From positions 183,293 through 247,292 of the forward strand of contig CAYQVH010000003.1 of assembly GCA_964420975.1 (NCBI GenBank): DNA of 64,000 nucleotides, in the 5' to 3' direction. The position numbers were made by a program, and so were the translations under genes. The notes below the pieces were generated by a model. The model was not told the DNA's origin, searched no databases, and saw nothing but the letters and a program-made list of their open reading frames with translations. Origin of the DNA: Accumulibacter sp964420975. Lineage in GTDB: Bacteria; Pseudomonadota; Gammaproteobacteria; Burkholderiales; Rhodocyclaceae. Shown here in pieces: positions 54,461 through 62,985 of the stretch (the stretch's first letter is position 1; each line of letters opens with the position of its first letter).

Positions 54461-55879
54461 TTGAGTGACTCCGTTCGTCCGAGGAGTCGAGGCGGGAAGC
54501 CGGAACGCGGGCAGTCGATGGAGTCGACACTCTCCGAACTGCGTGTTCCGCCGCACTCGCTGGAGGCCGAGCAATCGGTTCTCGGCGGCCTGCTGCTCGA
54601 TAATGCGGCCTTCGACAAGATCGGTGACATGGTCGCCGAGGGCGACTTCTACCGCGACGAGCACAAGCGAATCTTTCGCCAGATTCGTAAGTTGCTCGAA
54701 CGCGGCAAGCCCGCCGACGCGGTTACGGTCGCCGAAAGTCTCGAGCAAGCCGGCGAAGCGAGCGAGACTGGAGGTCTTGCCTACCTCGGTGAGCTGGCGG
54801 CCAATACGCCGTCCGCAGCGAACATCAGACGTTACGCCGAGATCGTTCGTGAACGAGCGATTCTTCGCCAGCTGGTGACCGCCGGCGACGAGATCGCCGG
54901 TAGTGCCCTCAACCCGCTTGGCCGTGACGCGAAGACCCTGCTCGACGAAGCCGAGGCGAAGGTGTTTGCCATCGCCGAGGGGGGGTTCCGCCACCAAAGC
55001 GGCTTTGTGCACATCAATCCGCTCTTGACTCGTGTCGTCGAGCGCATCCAGGAACTGCATGACCGGGACAATCCCTCCGACATCACCGGGGTGCCGAGCG
55101 GCTATCACGATCTTGACGGCAAGACGTCGGGTTTGCAGGGAGGCGACCTACTCATCGTCGCCGGCCGCCCGTCGATGGGTAAGACGTCTTTCGCGCTGAA
55201 CATCGCCGAGCATGTGGCGATTGAAGTCGGACTACCGGTCGCCATCTTTTCGATGGAAATGGGCGGCGCCCAGCTCGCGATGCGCCTGTTGTCGTCGGTC
55301 GGCCGGCTCGACGCGCACCGCGTACGTACCGGCCGACTCAGCGACGAAGAGTGGTCGCGCCTGTCCTTCGCTCTGGGCAAGCTGCACGAAGCGCCGATCT
55401 ACATCGACGAGACCCCGGCGTTGAACCCGATCGATCTGCGTGCGCGGGCGCGTCGCCTCCATCGGCAGTGCGGCCAGCTCGGACTGATCGTCATCGACTA
55501 CCTGCAACTGATGTCGGCGACCTCGCTGGGCGAGAACCGGGCGACCGAGATCTCGGAGATATCGCGTTCCTTGAAAGGCCTGGCCAAAGAACTGGGCGTT
55601 CCCTTGATGGCGTTGTCACAACTCAATCGTTCGCTGGAGCAGCGTCCGAACAAGCGCCCGGTAATGTCCGACCTCAGGGAATCGGGCGCCATTGAACAAG
55701 ACGCCGACGTGATCATGTTTATTTACCGCGACGAGGTCTACAACCCCGATAGCGCCGATAAGGGAATCGCCGAGATCATTATCGGCAAGCAGCGTAATGG
55801 GCCTATCGGTACGATCCGCCTGACCTTTCTTGGCGAGTACACACGCTTCGAGAACTTTGCCAGTCCGGGCTCGTACTAA
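54461..55879 (+). CDS. dnaB: Replicative DNA helicase
   Basis: 472 residues. The N-terminal domain (LRVPPHSLEAEQSVLGGLLLD) is followed by a RecA-like motor: Walker A VAGRPSMGKTSFALN, FSMEMGGAQL, Walker B LIVIDYLQLM, SQLNRSLEQRPNKRPVMSDLRESGAIEQDAD, and KQRNGPIGTIRL. The likely start is a TTG at 54461; an ATG at 54518 would give 453 residues. It lies after the rplI terminator, so it should have its own promoter. Confidence 0.96.
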   Translation: MSDSVRPRSRGGKPERGQSMESTLSELRVPPHSLEAEQSVLGGLLLDNAAFDKIGDMVAEGDFYRDEHKRIFRQIRKLLERGKPADAVTVAESLEQAGEASETGGLAYLGELAANTPSAANIRRYAEIVRERAILRQLVTAGDEIAGSALNPLGRDAKTLLDEAEAKVFAIAEGGFRHQSGFVHINPLLTRVVERIQELHDRDNPSDITGVPSGYHDLDGKTSGLQGGDLLIVAGRPSMGKTSFALNIAEHVAIEVGLPVAIFSMEMGGAQLAMRLLSSVGRLDAHRVRTGRLSDEEWSRLSFALGKLHEAPIYIDETPALNPIDLRARARRLHRQCGQLGLIVIDYLQLMSATSLGENRATEISEISRSLKGLAKELGVPLMALSQLNRSLEQRPNKRPVMSDLRESGAIEQDADVIMFIYRDEVYNPDSADKGIAEIIIGKQRNGPIGTIRLTFLGEYTRFENFASPGSY

Positions 55880-55895
55880 GCGAGGCGTTGACTCG

Positions 55896-57194
55896 TTAAC
55901 CGTCGACCCGGCTGGCAGTCACCGAATAGATCAGGCGGCCGCCGTCGGTGCTGTCAAAGCGCGCACCCGCAGCTTCTGCTTGGGGAAAAACCAGGAAAGG
56001 CAGGACGCGGCCGCTGCTGCCATTTAGTCTGACGTCAAGGGCGGCGTTGTACGCAATCCAGTTCAGCTCCCAGAAGCCAAACAGGAGTTTTCTGAGAACG
56101 ACCAGTTTGGCGTCTCCGTTCATCAGACGTTCGTCGTGGATCGACTTGCGAACATCCGACGGATCAACCGGAATCCAGCCGTAACCTGGAGTATAAAACT
56201 CGGCCCGGCAGTGTTGGGCGGCGTGCAGGTTTCCCACCGCACCGAGGCCGGAAAACAGGCGCGAGCTGTCGACGCGGAGACCGAAAACCGGGCGCGCGGG
56301 AATGCCGATCGATCGGCAGAGAGCAACAAAAAGCAAGGAGATATCGGCACTGCGGCCACCGAGTTTGCCGCTATCGAGCATCGCTTCGACGTCGCCGCGA
56401 CCAATGCCGGGCACCGACGGATCGAAGACCGTGTTTTCGACGACCCAGTCGTAGATCGCCTTCCCTTGGGCGAGAGGGTCTTTGATACGCCCGATGACGC
56501 GTTCAGCCGTCTGCCGTACCAGACCGTCGGTAGGAACCAGATTGCTCGCCTGCAGACACCGGCGCAGGACCTCATTGCGTTCGGCGATTCCACCGCGACG
56601 GGTGATATCGAAGTGCCGTTCCTGCTTCGCGACCTGACTGATGACCTGCAGCTGCGGGGAGGCGGCGCCATCGTTCCAGTCGGCGTAGAACACTTCCAGC
56701 TCGGCGACCGGGTCACGATAGACGCCTGCGCTGTCAAAGTTGCCACGCCAGCTATGACCCAGGGATCTCTGCCAGGGGATGTCTCGGTATTGTGCAAGTG
56801 GTAGCCAAACGCGCGTCTTACCTTTGACGTTGCTGAGCGAAAGGGTGGCGGTGATGTCATAACTACGCCAGTTGGGCAGCGGTTCATCAGGCAAGCTGAG
56901 CGCGTTGCGCGCTTCGGTTACCGTCGGTGGTGATGGCGCCGTGGCCGCCGCCGGTGTGGGCGCGAGCGGCGTCGCTGCAGTCGGGCGCTCGCGTACCCTG
57001 CTCGTCGACCGACTTCGGCTTCGCGAACCGCTGGTTGGCTCCGGCTTGCTGCTCCCACGGCTGCTCGTCTTGCCCGATGGCTTGCTGTTCGGCTTGGCGG
57101 CCGAGTCCGAAGATTTCTTGTTCCTGCCGGCAGCAGCGGTTGGCAGGAATAGTGATAACAAGGCCGAAGCGGCAAGAAACTGACGTCGTTTCAA
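55896..57194 (-). CDS. Tat-exported transglutaminase-fold protein lacking catalytic Cys
   Basis: 432 residues from a TTG at 57194 preceded by GGAG. The leader KRRQFLAASALLSLFLP is a twin-arginine signal. A Ser/Lys/Arg/Pro-rich linker (about 24-95) precedes a beta domain and the transglutaminase core. In the core the usual GGKCADINxLFV reads GGRSADISLLFV, so the nucleophile Cys is Ser282 (codon AGT at 56351-56349). The His (HCRAEFYTPGYGWIPVDP) and Asp are kept. Either the enzyme uses Ser, or it is a non-catalytic binding protein. Convergent with dnaB. Confidence 0.85.
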   Translation of the reverse strand: MKRRQFLAASALLSLFLPTAAAGRNKKSSDSAAKPNSKPSGKTSSRGSSKPEPTSGSRSRSRSTSRVRERPTAATPLAPTPAAATAPSPPTVTEARNALSLPDEPLPNWRSYDITATLSLSNVKGKTRVWLPLAQYRDIPWQRSLGHSWRGNFDSAGVYRDPVAELEVFYADWNDGAASPQLQVISQVAKQERHFDITRRGGIAERNEVLRRCLQASNLVPTDGLVRQTAERVIGRIKDPLAQGKAIYDWVVENTVFDPSVPGIGRGDVEAMLDSGKLGGRSADISLLFVALCRSIGIPARPVFGLRVDSSRLFSGLGAVGNLHAAQHCRAEFYTPGYGWIPVDPSDVRKSIHDERLMNGDAKLVVLRKLLFGFWELNWIAYNAALDVRLNGSSGRVLPFLVFPQAEAAGARFDSTDGGRLIYSVTASRVDG

Positions 57195-57300
57195 TCGACT
57201 CTCCGGAAATCGGGATCGTCGTCCCGTCGCTCTGATGGTGTCGATACACCGCCAGAAAAACGACCGGGCCGTGTCCAACGACGCGGCCCGAACCCAAAAA

Positions 57301-58734
57301 TTATAGCACCTCGCCGGCGTGGTCAGCCAAGCGGGAGCGCTCGCCACGCTGCAGCGTGACGTGACCGGCGTGCGGCCAGCCTTTGAAGCGGTCTACGACG
57401 TAGGTTAGTCCGGAGCTGCCCTCGGTCAGGTAGGGGGTGTCGATCTGCGCAATATTGCCGAGACAGATCACCTTGGTTCCCGGTCCGGCGCGGGTGACCA
57501 GTGTTTTCATCTGCTTCGGGGTCAGATTCTGTGCTTCGTCGATGATCACGAACTTGTTGAGAAACGTACGCCCACGCATGAAGTTCAGCGACTTGATTCG
57601 AATGCGGTTGCGGATTAGCTCGCTGGTCGTCGCCCGGCTCCAGTCGCCGGCATGCTCGTCGGTCTGGTTGAGGACGTCAAGGTTGTCCTCAAGCGCTCCC
57701 ATCCATGGTCCCATTTTCTCCTCTTCGCTACCCGGAAGAAAGCCGATATCCTCGCCAACCGGTACGGTTACCCGCGTTACGATGATCTCGGCGTAACGTT
57801 TGTGGTCGAGTACCTGGGTGAGACCCGCTGCGAGCGTCAGCAAGGTCTTGCCGGTACCCGCTTGTCCGAGCAGGGTAACGAAGTCGATTTCGGGATTGAG
57901 GAGCAAATTGAAGGCGAAGTTTTGCTCCCGGTTGCGGGCCAGGATTCCCCAGACGTCATTTTTCGGATGCGTGTAGTCAATCAGGGTCTCGATCTCGGCG
58001 ACGTCCCCTTGTGTCCGTCGCACGATCGCCTCCAGCGGTCGGTCGCCATCGACTACCAGGAACTGATTGATCAGCAGTTGTCCGGAAAGCGCTCCCTGAA
58101 AGGAGTAGCGGCTGCGGCCACCGTCTTTCCAGGGCTCGATCGGTGGCACGAGTTCGCCCCAGAACGCCGGCGTCAGTTCCCGAACACCGGTATATAACTG
58201 GTCGGTGTCGGCAAGAACCTGGTCATTGAAGTAGTCCTGTGCTTGCAGGCCGAGGATGCGGGCCTTGATGCGGATGTTGATGTCCTTCGAGACGAGGATC
58301 ACCAGGCGCTCCGGGTCTTGCCGTTGAAGATGGAACAGGACCGCGAGGATCTGGTTGTCCACCTTGGTCGTTGGCAGGCCGACCGGCAGCGTCGGCGTAA
58401 TCGCTTCGGTCTGCAGGAAAAGCCGCCCGTGGGCCAAGTCATTTGACGGACTACGTAGAGGGATGCCTGCTTCAATCGGGTCTTGCGTACGGTTGACGAC
58501 CAGATCCAGTGTTCGGGTCACCTGCCGGGCGTTGCGCGCGATCTCAGACATCCCCTTCTTATGGTCGTCGAGTTCCTCCAGCGTCAGGAGCGGCAGAAAG
58601 ACATCGTGTTCCTGAAAGCGAAACAAGCTCGCCGGATCGTGCATCAGGACGTTGGTGTCGAGTACGAACAGCTTGCGCGAGCCGTTGGCCTGATCGCGAG
58701 GCACCGTCGCACAGTTCTGTCGTTTAATGGTCAC
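57301..58734 (-). CDS. PIN-domain PhoH-family ATPase
   Basis: About 477 residues. An N-terminal PIN ribonuclease domain (KLFVLDTNVLMHDPASLFRF, LTLEELDDHKKGMSE, ILVSKDINIRIKA) is followed by a PhoH ATPase core with Walker A LLGQAGTGKTLL and Walker B KFVIIDEAQNLTPKQMK. This PhoH2-type fusion is a predicted RNA helicase/nuclease. Start uncertain: GTG at 58734 without clear ribosome-binding site; frames reach further upstream but lose similarity. Confidence 0.9.
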   Translation of the reverse strand: MTIKRQNCATVPRDQANGSRKLFVLDTNVLMHDPASLFRFQEHDVFLPLLTLEELDDHKKGMSEIARNARQVTRTLDLVVNRTQDPIEAGIPLRSPSNDLAHGRLFLQTEAITPTLPVGLPTTKVDNQILAVLFHLQRQDPERLVILVSKDINIRIKARILGLQAQDYFNDQVLADTDQLYTGVRELTPAFWGELVPPIEPWKDGGRSRYSFQGALSGQLLINQFLVVDGDRPLEAIVRRTQGDVAEIETLIDYTHPKNDVWGILARNREQNFAFNLLLNPEIDFVTLLGQAGTGKTLLTLAAGLTQVLDHKRYAEIIVTRVTVPVGEDIGFLPGSEEEKMGPWMGALEDNLDVLNQTDEHAGDWSRATTSELIRNRIRIKSLNFMRGRTFLNKFVIIDEAQNLTPKQMKTLVTRAGPGTKVICLGNIAQIDTPYLTEGSSGLTYVVDRFKGWPHAGHVTLQRGERSRLADHAGEVL

Positions 58735-58810
58735 TGTGGTCTGTAGGCGCAGCCAGCCGAGAGGAAGCGGCCGGGCGCCGTGAATAGGGTCCGCCGCGCT
58801 GTTTGTCTCG

Positions 58811-59266
58811 TCACAGGCGCCGCACGACGTCGAGGACGATCCGGGCGTGACCGGCGACCCGGACGCCGCGCCATTCGGCGCAGATCTCCCCGTTCCTGTC
58901 AAGAACAAACGTGCTGCGTTCGACGCCGCGAACCTGCTTGCCGTACATCGACTTCATTTTGATCACCGCTAACTGTTGACAGAGTTTCTCCTCGCTGTCG
59001 GAAACGAGTTCAAACGGCAGTTCGTACTTCGCTTTGAAGTTCTCGTGTGACTTGACGCTATCTCGCGAGACGCCGAAGACGACCGCACCCGCCTTGACGA
59101 AGTCGGCGTGTAACTCGCTGAATTGTTGCGCTTCGTTCGTACAACCGGGGGTGTTGTCCCTGGGGTAGAAGTAGAGGACGACCGGGTGGCCGTGATGGGC
59201 GGCAAGAGTGAAAGTCTGGCCACTCGTCGCCGGCAGCGCAATGGGAGCGAGAGCTGGATCGGGCAT
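58811..59266 (-). CDS. bcp: Thiol peroxidase Bcp (PrxQ type)
   Basis: 151 residues. LYFYPRDNTPGCTNEAQQF carries the peroxidatic Cys. The resolving Cys found five residues later in many Bcp proteins is absent (Ala); another Cys near residue 96 (EEKLCQQLA) might serve. STFVLDRNGEICAEWRGV completes the fold. It reduces hydrogen peroxide and organic peroxides using thioredoxin. ATG 59266 follows AGGAGA. Confidence 0.93.
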   Translation of the reverse strand: MPDPALAPIALPATSGQTFTLAAHHGHPVVLYFYPRDNTPGCTNEAQQFSELHADFVKAGAVVFGVSRDSVKSHENFKAKYELPFELVSDSEEKLCQQLAVIKMKSMYGKQVRGVERSTFVLDRNGEICAEWRGVRVAGHARIVLDVVRRL

Positions 59267-59342
59267 CGGGGCTATCTCCTGAAGGCAGGCAGTGATTGTC
59301 GGAAGAAACCTTGCATCCGGTCAAGCTGGAGGCCGCGTGATC

Positions 59343-59627
59343 ATGGACACGGACCTGGCCAAGGACTATCTCGCCGCGCTACTGCGCGAGCTGGTCGATG
59401 AGGCGAAACACCAGATCCCGGTGAATGGGCGCCTATGGGAGGCCGCCGACATCGCCTTGGCGATGCGTGTATCGACATCGATGGCGTATAGGTTTGCCGC
59501 GTTACCGGATTTCCCGAGGGCGTACCGGTTTCCGTCAACGGGATCTCAACAGCGTGGACACGGGCACCCGCGGTGGGGAGCCACCGAGGTCATGGCCTGG
59601 TGGGAAAAGTACCGGTCGAAGAGTTGA
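59343..59627 (+). CDS. AlpA-like small DNA-binding protein
   Basis: 94 residues. The first half is helical (MDTDLAKDYLAALLRELVD). The second has a helix-turn-helix-like DIALAMRVSTSMAYRFAAL and a C-terminal PRWGATEVMAWWEKY, the layout of AlpA/excisionase-type regulators of integrated elements. ATG at 59343 with GGAGG upstream. It lies beside a tRNA gene and a transposase-rich area, fitting an element remnant. No integrase is nearby. Confidence 0.6.
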   Translation: MDTDLAKDYLAALLRELVDEAKHQIPVNGRLWEAADIALAMRVSTSMAYRFAALPDFPRAYRFPSTGSQQRGHGHPRWGATEVMAWWEKYRSKS

Positions 59628-59676
59628 AGCGCTGGACGTATCAGGAGTTACTGTGTAACGACTGCATGAACCCTCG

Positions 59677-59700
59677 ACCCGGCCGCGCGCCGGGTTTTTC
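59677..59700 (+). terminator. Rho-independent terminator
   Basis: ACCCGGC and GCCGGGT form a GC-rich stem around a 5-6 base loop, followed by five T's. It ends transcription from the AlpA-like gene. Confidence 0.8.
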
Positions 59701-59805
59701 GTGTCTGACGTTGATCTGGATTGCCCGGCTTTGGCTGCCTGGTGGCTACATAGTGGCCCGACAACAAAATGCCACCGTCTGAAGTTGCCTAGCTGTTTGA
59801 TTTCT

Positions 59806-59882
59806 TGGTGGTGATGGGTGGAATTGAACCGCCGACCTATGGGTTATGAATCCATCGCTCTAACCGACTGAGCTACATCACC
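59806..59882 (-). tRNA. tRNA-Met (CAU)
   Basis: 77-base cloverleaf with encoded CCA. Acceptor strands GGTGATG and CATCACC pair fully, the D-arm is GCTCAGTCGGTTAGAGC, the anticodon loop is TTCATAA (anticodon CAT), and the T-arm contains GGTTCAATTCC. The top of the anticodon stem has one A-C mismatch. Elongator Met is the best call; a lysidine-modified tRNA-Ile2 cannot be excluded by eye. Confidence 0.92.
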
Positions 59883-59894
59883 TATGGGCGGGAG

Positions 59895-59924
59895 ATTATA
59901 GGAGCCGCCTTACTTGGGCGTCAA
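59895..59924 (-). promoter_or_regulatory. Sigma-70 promoter of the tRNA gene
   Basis: Minus-strand TTGACG (59924-59919) and TATAAT (59900-59895) are 18 bases apart, with the tRNA 5' end 12 bases downstream of the -10. A near-consensus strong promoter. Confidence 0.85.
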
Positions 59925-60018
59925 GGGAGGTGCACAGTCCTTTACGGCGGCCACTCCTTTCATCTCACCACTTATCGCTCTTCATCTAATCTCTCAGAGT
60001 TATCACGTAATGAGTTGA

Positions 60019-60740
60019 GCAGTCACGGGAAAGCTGGAGAAATTCGCGGAAGACGACTTGGGAGATCGCTTCGCGGTACTGATGCTCAGCGTGCGCTGCG
60101 GTGACCGATCGCTGCCGCTGGTCTGGCGGATCGAAGCAGGCGAGGCCAATATGGGCTTTACCGGGCAGCCGGGGCTGCTGGAGCAGGTTGGGGGCTGGTT
60201 GCCCGAAGGCGTGGCAGTGAGGTTGCTGGCGGACCGGTTCTATCCCTCGGTGGCCTTGTTCGAGTGGCTCATCGCGGCGGCCTGGCAGTATCGGCTGCGC
60301 CTGAAGGGGAACCTGTTGGTCGATGTCGGTGGCGCTGGCGTCGGGACCACGGGCGAGTTGGCGGCCGGCGTGCGAGAACGCTATGAGGCGATGGCGCGCC
60401 TGTTCGATGCGGGCGTTCCGACGGCGATTGGCGTGCTGCATGAGGCCGGCCATCCCGAGCCCTGGATCATCGCGATGGATTGTCCGCCCAACCGGGCCGC
60501 GGTCAAAGACTACGGCGCGCGCTGGGGCATCGAACCGATGCGCGAACCGATGTTTGCAGACTTCAAGAGTCGCGGATTTTGTCTAGAGGATACTCAGCTC
60601 GAAGCTCCCAAGCGTCTTGATTGCCTGATCCTGATCATGGCACTGGCGATGTACTGGGGTGTCCGGGCCGGGCAGGAAGACGCCCGGAGCCACCCGACCG
60701 TCACCGAAAAAAAGCGCGTAAACAAACCGATTCCCATCAT
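60019..60740 (+). pseudogene. IS4-type transposase fragment
   Basis: The frame GDRFAVLMLSVRCGDRSLPLVWRIEAG, LLADRFYPSVALFEWLI and YGARWGIEPMFADFKSRGF resembles the DDE core of IS4-family transposases (second Asp in LADRF; Glu region in IEPMFADFKSRG, here with a small duplication MREPMF). The N-terminal part with the first Asp and helix-turn-helix is missing, there is a stop at 60016, and the C-terminus dissolves after VTEKKRVNK. Not functional as seen. Confidence 0.65.
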
Positions 60741-60823
60741 CCTAGGAATCTCAGTTGGCGACGTGCAAGATTGCGGAAGTGCTGGCGGGCTATGGGGTTG
60801 ACGTTAATCGCGGGAGTCACCGG

Positions 60824-61327
60824 ATGGGTGAGTCGACATTGAAGCGGTTGAAGGCTGATGAAATGCAGAGGTTGTGCGCTGGAGTGCAGACGGCGGGTGG
60901 TCGTGTGCAGGTGCGGTGGGAGGCGGACAGCGCAGCTACACCGATAGGGCAACTGGCCGACTTCATCGAGTTTCTGACGCTGACCGGGTTGTGGTCGGGC
61001 TGGCAGGAACGCTGCCCTCTGTCGTACACCAGCCCTAACGCGCCGAGCAAGGCCGACGTGCTGGGTCCCGGGATGCTGTCGATCCTGTCGGGTCATCGGC
61101 GCGACTCGCATGTGACGACGATTCGGTGTGACGGGGTCAATCCCGGTCTGCTGGGAATGAACCAGGTGATCAGCGAGGAGGCACTGCGCCGGGCGTTGGT
61201 GGTGATTGGCGAACCCGAAGGAGTGGTCTGGCTCGATGAGCGCCTGCGCGAGAGTACGGCGCCGCTGCTCGATGCGCCGTGGATTCTTGACATCGACACC
61301 ACGATCAAGCCGCTGTACGGCAAGCAG
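60824..61327 (+). pseudogene. N-terminal fragment of a second DDE transposase
   Basis: From ATG 60824 (GGGAG upstream) the frame reads STLKRLKADEMQRLCAGV, IGQLADFIEFLTLTGLW, DVLGPGMLSILSGHRR and APWILDIDTTIKPLYGKQ, the last carrying the first catalytic Asp. It breaks at about 61327, where the frame runs on into unrelated toxin-tip sequence. The remaining two thirds of the transposase are absent. I think of the IS1380/IS4 superfamily but cannot fix the family. Confidence 0.7.
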
Positions 61328-61566
61328 CCGGAGACCGATGCGAAAGGTAGGCCGGTCAAGGGGCACTACGTGAATGGTGGGGGTAACCCACAAGCGGATC
61401 TCGACTCGTTGCCTGGGACCACCGGTGCCAACGGGCAAAAGACGTGCCCGACGGCAGTGTTGCCGGAGTTCATACGTCTACTACAACCGGTGCGGGCACG
61501 TTGCACATCAACCGCCCAAGCGGTAGCCAGGACATCAAGATCCGCTACCCCGCTCCGAAACCCTGA
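61328..61566 (+). pseudogene. Displaced polymorphic-toxin C-terminal tip (frameshifted)
   Basis: After the transposase break the frame reads ETDAKGRPVKGHYVNGGG, DLDSLPGTTGANGQKT and TAVLPEFIR. A one-base loss near 61476 then moves the continuation into the next frame, STTTGAGTLHINRPSG and DIKIRYPAPKP, ending at TGA 61564-61566. The Gly/Asn-rich start and compact basic C-terminus, directly before a small acidic gene, look like an Rhs/CDI-type toxin tip. Toxin activity is unknown and probably lost through the frameshift. Confidence 0.55.
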
Positions 61567-61573
61567 GGCCGAT

Positions 61574-61987
61574 ATGCGACGCATTCGTGAACTAGAGGCT
61601 TGGTCCACTCCCGGCAAGTTGCTCTCGGACAGCTATGGGAAGGACTTGGCACAGGATCTCTGGAATCTTGGGGTGCCTCATGACGTCTATCTCGGCCCCA
61701 ATGCCATTCCAGATCAGACTGACATTGAAAACTTGCGGATGGCGATCGAGGAGGGTGAGCTTGCTGCCGATGACTTCAAAGAGTTTTGCAGCACTCACTC
61801 GTTGCCGCCAAGCATGGAGTCGGCCGATTCGGCTTGTAAGTTTCTTGAGTACTCGTTGGGTCGGCGTTTGGCGTGGATTCACCTCCCAGAGGGTAGCGAA
61901 CCCAAGGTAATCGAGGGTTTGATCGCGATGCTCAGGGCCAGAGGCCACATTGTGGTCGATCCTGACACTCTGGCGGTGGTGGCCTGA
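61574..61987 (+). CDS. Probable immunity protein of the displaced toxin tip
   Basis: 137 residues from ATG 61574, 7 bases after the toxin-tip stop, with GAGG upstream. Acidic and helical (MRRIRELEAWSTPGKLLSDSYG, DQTDIENLRMAIEEGELAAD). No known immunity family recognised. It has lower GC than its surroundings and an intact frame. The call as immunity protein rests on position right behind a toxin-tip-like sequence. Confidence 0.6.
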   Translation: MRRIRELEAWSTPGKLLSDSYGKDLAQDLWNLGVPHDVYLGPNAIPDQTDIENLRMAIEEGELAADDFKEFCSTHSLPPSMESADSACKFLEYSLGRRLAWIHLPEGSEPKVIEGLIAMLRARGHIVVDPDTLAVVA

Positions 61988-62083
61988 GAGAGCGGGAGCG
62001 GCGCGGAGGTCTTCTACGGTTGTCAGTCCGTATGTTCCCACTTTGACGGTAATTCCACGGCGGAGGGGCCGGCTAGATGATTA

Positions 62084-62539
62084 TCAGGTCTTGCCTTTTG
62101 CCTCCAGCTGCTCGACGACACGCCGCGCGGTGACGATAGTGATGTCCTGATGTGTGCCGATGGGCAGCAGATGCTTGCGATCTCCGGTAACGATCAGCTC
62201 GGCTCTGGCGGCCACGGCCGCGGCGATCACATGATCGTCATCGGCATCGTTGGCGACCACGCGCTGCGCGGTGGCCGGCGTCACCAGAGACACCAGCGCC
62301 ATGTACTGCGTGACCAGCGCTTCGCTGCTGGTGCCGAAGCTCCGAATGCGAGCCTCGAACTTCGCATAGGCCAGCGTGTGGGCCAACTCGTCGAGCAACA
62401 CCGCGCTACTGAAGAGTTCCACCTCCCCGGCAATGGCCGCTTCAATCAAACGCCGAGGTGGCCCATGCCACAGCAGGCCGGCAACGACGACATTCGTATC
62501 GAGCACCAGCCGCAGCGGCTGATGCGCTGAACCTGGCAT
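62084..62539 (-). CDS. PIN-domain toxin
   Basis: 151 residues: LRLVLDTNVVVAGLLWHGPPRRLIEAA has the first PIN Asp; ELAHTLAYAKF, DADDDHVIAAAVAA and LIVTGDRKHLL hold the other acidic residues. It is a predicted Mg-dependent RNase. The ATG overlaps the antitoxin stop (TGATG), so the pair is coupled. Confidence 0.88.
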   Translation of the reverse strand: MPGSAHQPLRLVLDTNVVVAGLLWHGPPRRLIEAAIAGEVELFSSAVLLDELAHTLAYAKFEARIRSFGTSSEALVTQYMALVSLVTPATAQRVVANDADDDHVIAAAVAARAELIVTGDRKHLLPIGTHQDITIVTARRVVEQLEAKGKT

Positions 62540-62781
62540 CAACTCGCCCCGCGCAGGCGCCGCTCGGCGCGCACCTTGCGCACCTCCTCGACGATCTCCT
62601 GCTCGATCTCCGGGGTGAGTTCCTCTTGCGGCGCGCGCTGCCACATCGCCTGCAGCGCTTCGCCGGCGCGGCGGCGCAGCTGCTCGCGCAGCATTGCCTC
62701 CATCGCCTCGGCCGAAAGCAAGCCCGCGCTGGCTGCCTTCTGCGCCAGTTCGTCGGGCAACGTGATCTGCACAGTGGTCAT
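62539..62781 (-). CDS. Antitoxin partner of the PIN toxin
   Basis: 80 residues; opens MTTVQITLPDELAQKAASAG, a ribbon-helix-helix-type strand and helix, followed by a long charged helix that should wrap the toxin. AAGGAG lies 7 bases before ATG 62781. VapB-like role inferred from the order and overlap with the PIN gene. Confidence 0.82.
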   Translation of the reverse strand: MTTVQITLPDELAQKAASAGLLSAEAMEAMLREQLRRRAGEALQAMWQRAPQEELTPEIEQEIVEEVRKVRAERRLRGAS

Positions 62782-62985
62782 CGTCAGGCTCCTTAATTCA
62801 CGCGCTGCTTGTGCTTCTCGCGTTCGATAAAAGTGTCTGGGTAGCTGATTGATCTGCCGCTTGGCCTTGGGGTTCCTCTTCTCGGCGGCCAACCGCTGCC
62901 GATCCGCGCTGCAACAGGGGCCACATGTCGCCTGGGGTCAGGTCGCACAACGACCCAAATAATACACGGCAGACACCCCGTCTGA

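Noticed and set aside
61328..61987. Single 410-residue protein running from the transposase to 61987
   Set aside because: The uninterrupted frame is a chance fusion: transposase fragment, frameshifted toxin tip, then a separate gene with its own start at 61574.
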